Part shown: in pieces, positions 63,771-64,000 of the stretch
Position numbering within the stretch: position 1 is the first letter of the stretch
How the letters are laid out: every line of letters starts with the position of its first letter
Source: Paenibacillus mesophilus
Lineage (GTDB): Bacteria; Bacillota; Bacilli; Paenibacillales; NBRC-103111
Direction: 5' to 3'
Assembly (NCBI RefSeq): GCF_005938385.1
Contig: NZ_VCRA01000007.1
Location: 1 to 64,000 of the forward strand
DNA length: 64,000 nt
Notes under the pieces: generated by a model
Databases searched by the model: none
Seen by the model: the letters and a program-made list of their open reading frames with translations, nothing else
What the model was told of the DNA's origin: nothing
Made by a program: the position numbers and the translations under genes

Positions 63771-64000
63771 TCATTCAAGCTTCGTTCCCTTGACGTATTC
63801 CTCCGGCGATCTGCCGACGATCGCTTTGAAATCTTTAATGAAGTGCGCCTGGTCGTAATAGCCCAAATCGAGCGACAGCTTCGGCCAGTCCGTGATTTCG
63901 CCGCGCTCCAGCTGCTCGGCCGCATCGTGAAGACGATAGCGCTGGATGACCCACTTCGGGCTGATGCCGACATAACGGCTGAACAGCCGCTGCAGGGTTC
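63771..64000 (-). CDS. AraC-family regulator, C-terminal part (runs off the window)
   Basis: Read from the right edge on the minus strand, 75 codons end at a TGA at 63771. The peptide starts LQRLFSRYVGISPKWVIQRY and contains LSLDLGYYDQAHFIKDFKAI, the second HTH of AraC regulators, ending VKGTKLE. The N-terminal domain lies outside the window. Targets unknown. Confidence 0.85.
   Translation of the reverse strand, partial: TLQRLFSRYVGISPKWVIQRYRLHDAAEQLERGEITDWPKLSLDLGYYDQAHFIKDFKAIVGRSPEEYVKGTKLE

Overview
The window looks like a chromosomal segment of a spore-forming, moderately GC-rich Gram-positive bacterium of the Paenibacillus/Cohnella type. The signs are AGGAGG-type ribosome binding sites with ATG, GTG and TTG starts, a gerA-type spore germination operon, a KinA-like multi-PAS sporulation kinase, LplA/B/C-type sugar ABC transporters, YesN-type AraC regulators, lipoprotein binding proteins and many secreted polysaccharide-active proteins. 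No rRNA, tRNA, CRISPR array, transposase or prophage gene was seen.

Layout. 0.25-4.1 kb: a GH78-type rhamnosidase divergent from an AraC regulator. 4.3-9.2 kb: a minus-strand operon (amidohydrolase, Rieske protein, two permeases, binding protein). 9.7-17.3 kb: an accessory region with a WYL-like regulator, an orphan papain-like-fold protein, a GNAT, an aldo/keto reductase remnant, a sigma factor fused to the same fold, an 831-aa protein carrying two more copies, and a VOC protein. 17.6-25.7 kb: an AT-richer tandem GNAT, an MFS pump, a C39-like peptidase with a GH26-like hydrolase, and a GltC-like LysR convergent with gdhA. 26.2-30.4 kb: a hybrid histidine kinase overlapping a receiver-BTAD regulator. 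30.7-36.8 kb: a DsbA/FrnE oxidoreductase and a gerA-type operon with two gerAB genes. 37.1-40.6 kb: an orphan binding protein, a sugar isomerase-like protein, and a peroxide-sensing ohrR-gpx operon. 40.7-53.4 kb: a very large secreted multidomain protein, two more orphan binding proteins, a frameshifted Tat-exported beta-helix protein and a YesN-like membrane regulator. 53.4-57.1 kb: SGNH hydrolase, methionine aminopeptidase, multi-PAS kinase. 57.3-61.3 kb: a catabolic operon (IlvD/Edd dehydratase, M81 peptidase, SDR) divergent from a GntR regulator, followed by a PatB-like C-S lyase and a truncated AraC gene.

The strongest candidate for something undescribed is the 10.5-16.9 kb cluster. Four divergent copies of a C39/papain-like module, related to the BtrH N-terminal family, occur in three neighbouring proteins. 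One copy is fused to an ECF-like sigma factor and two to a lectin-like domain. In three copies the position of the catalytic His appears to hold Glu, which suggests a ligand-binding rather than proteolytic role.

A second candidate is a 56-nt structured element present twice (4113-4168 and, reversed, 23851-23906). Both copies start within a few bases of a stop codon, in the sense orientation of that gene. Other repeats are a perfect 16-bp-arm palindrome with a second, imperfect copy, a 123-bp tandem intergenic repeat, and a cluster of GTTCACT-type half-sites at the left edge.
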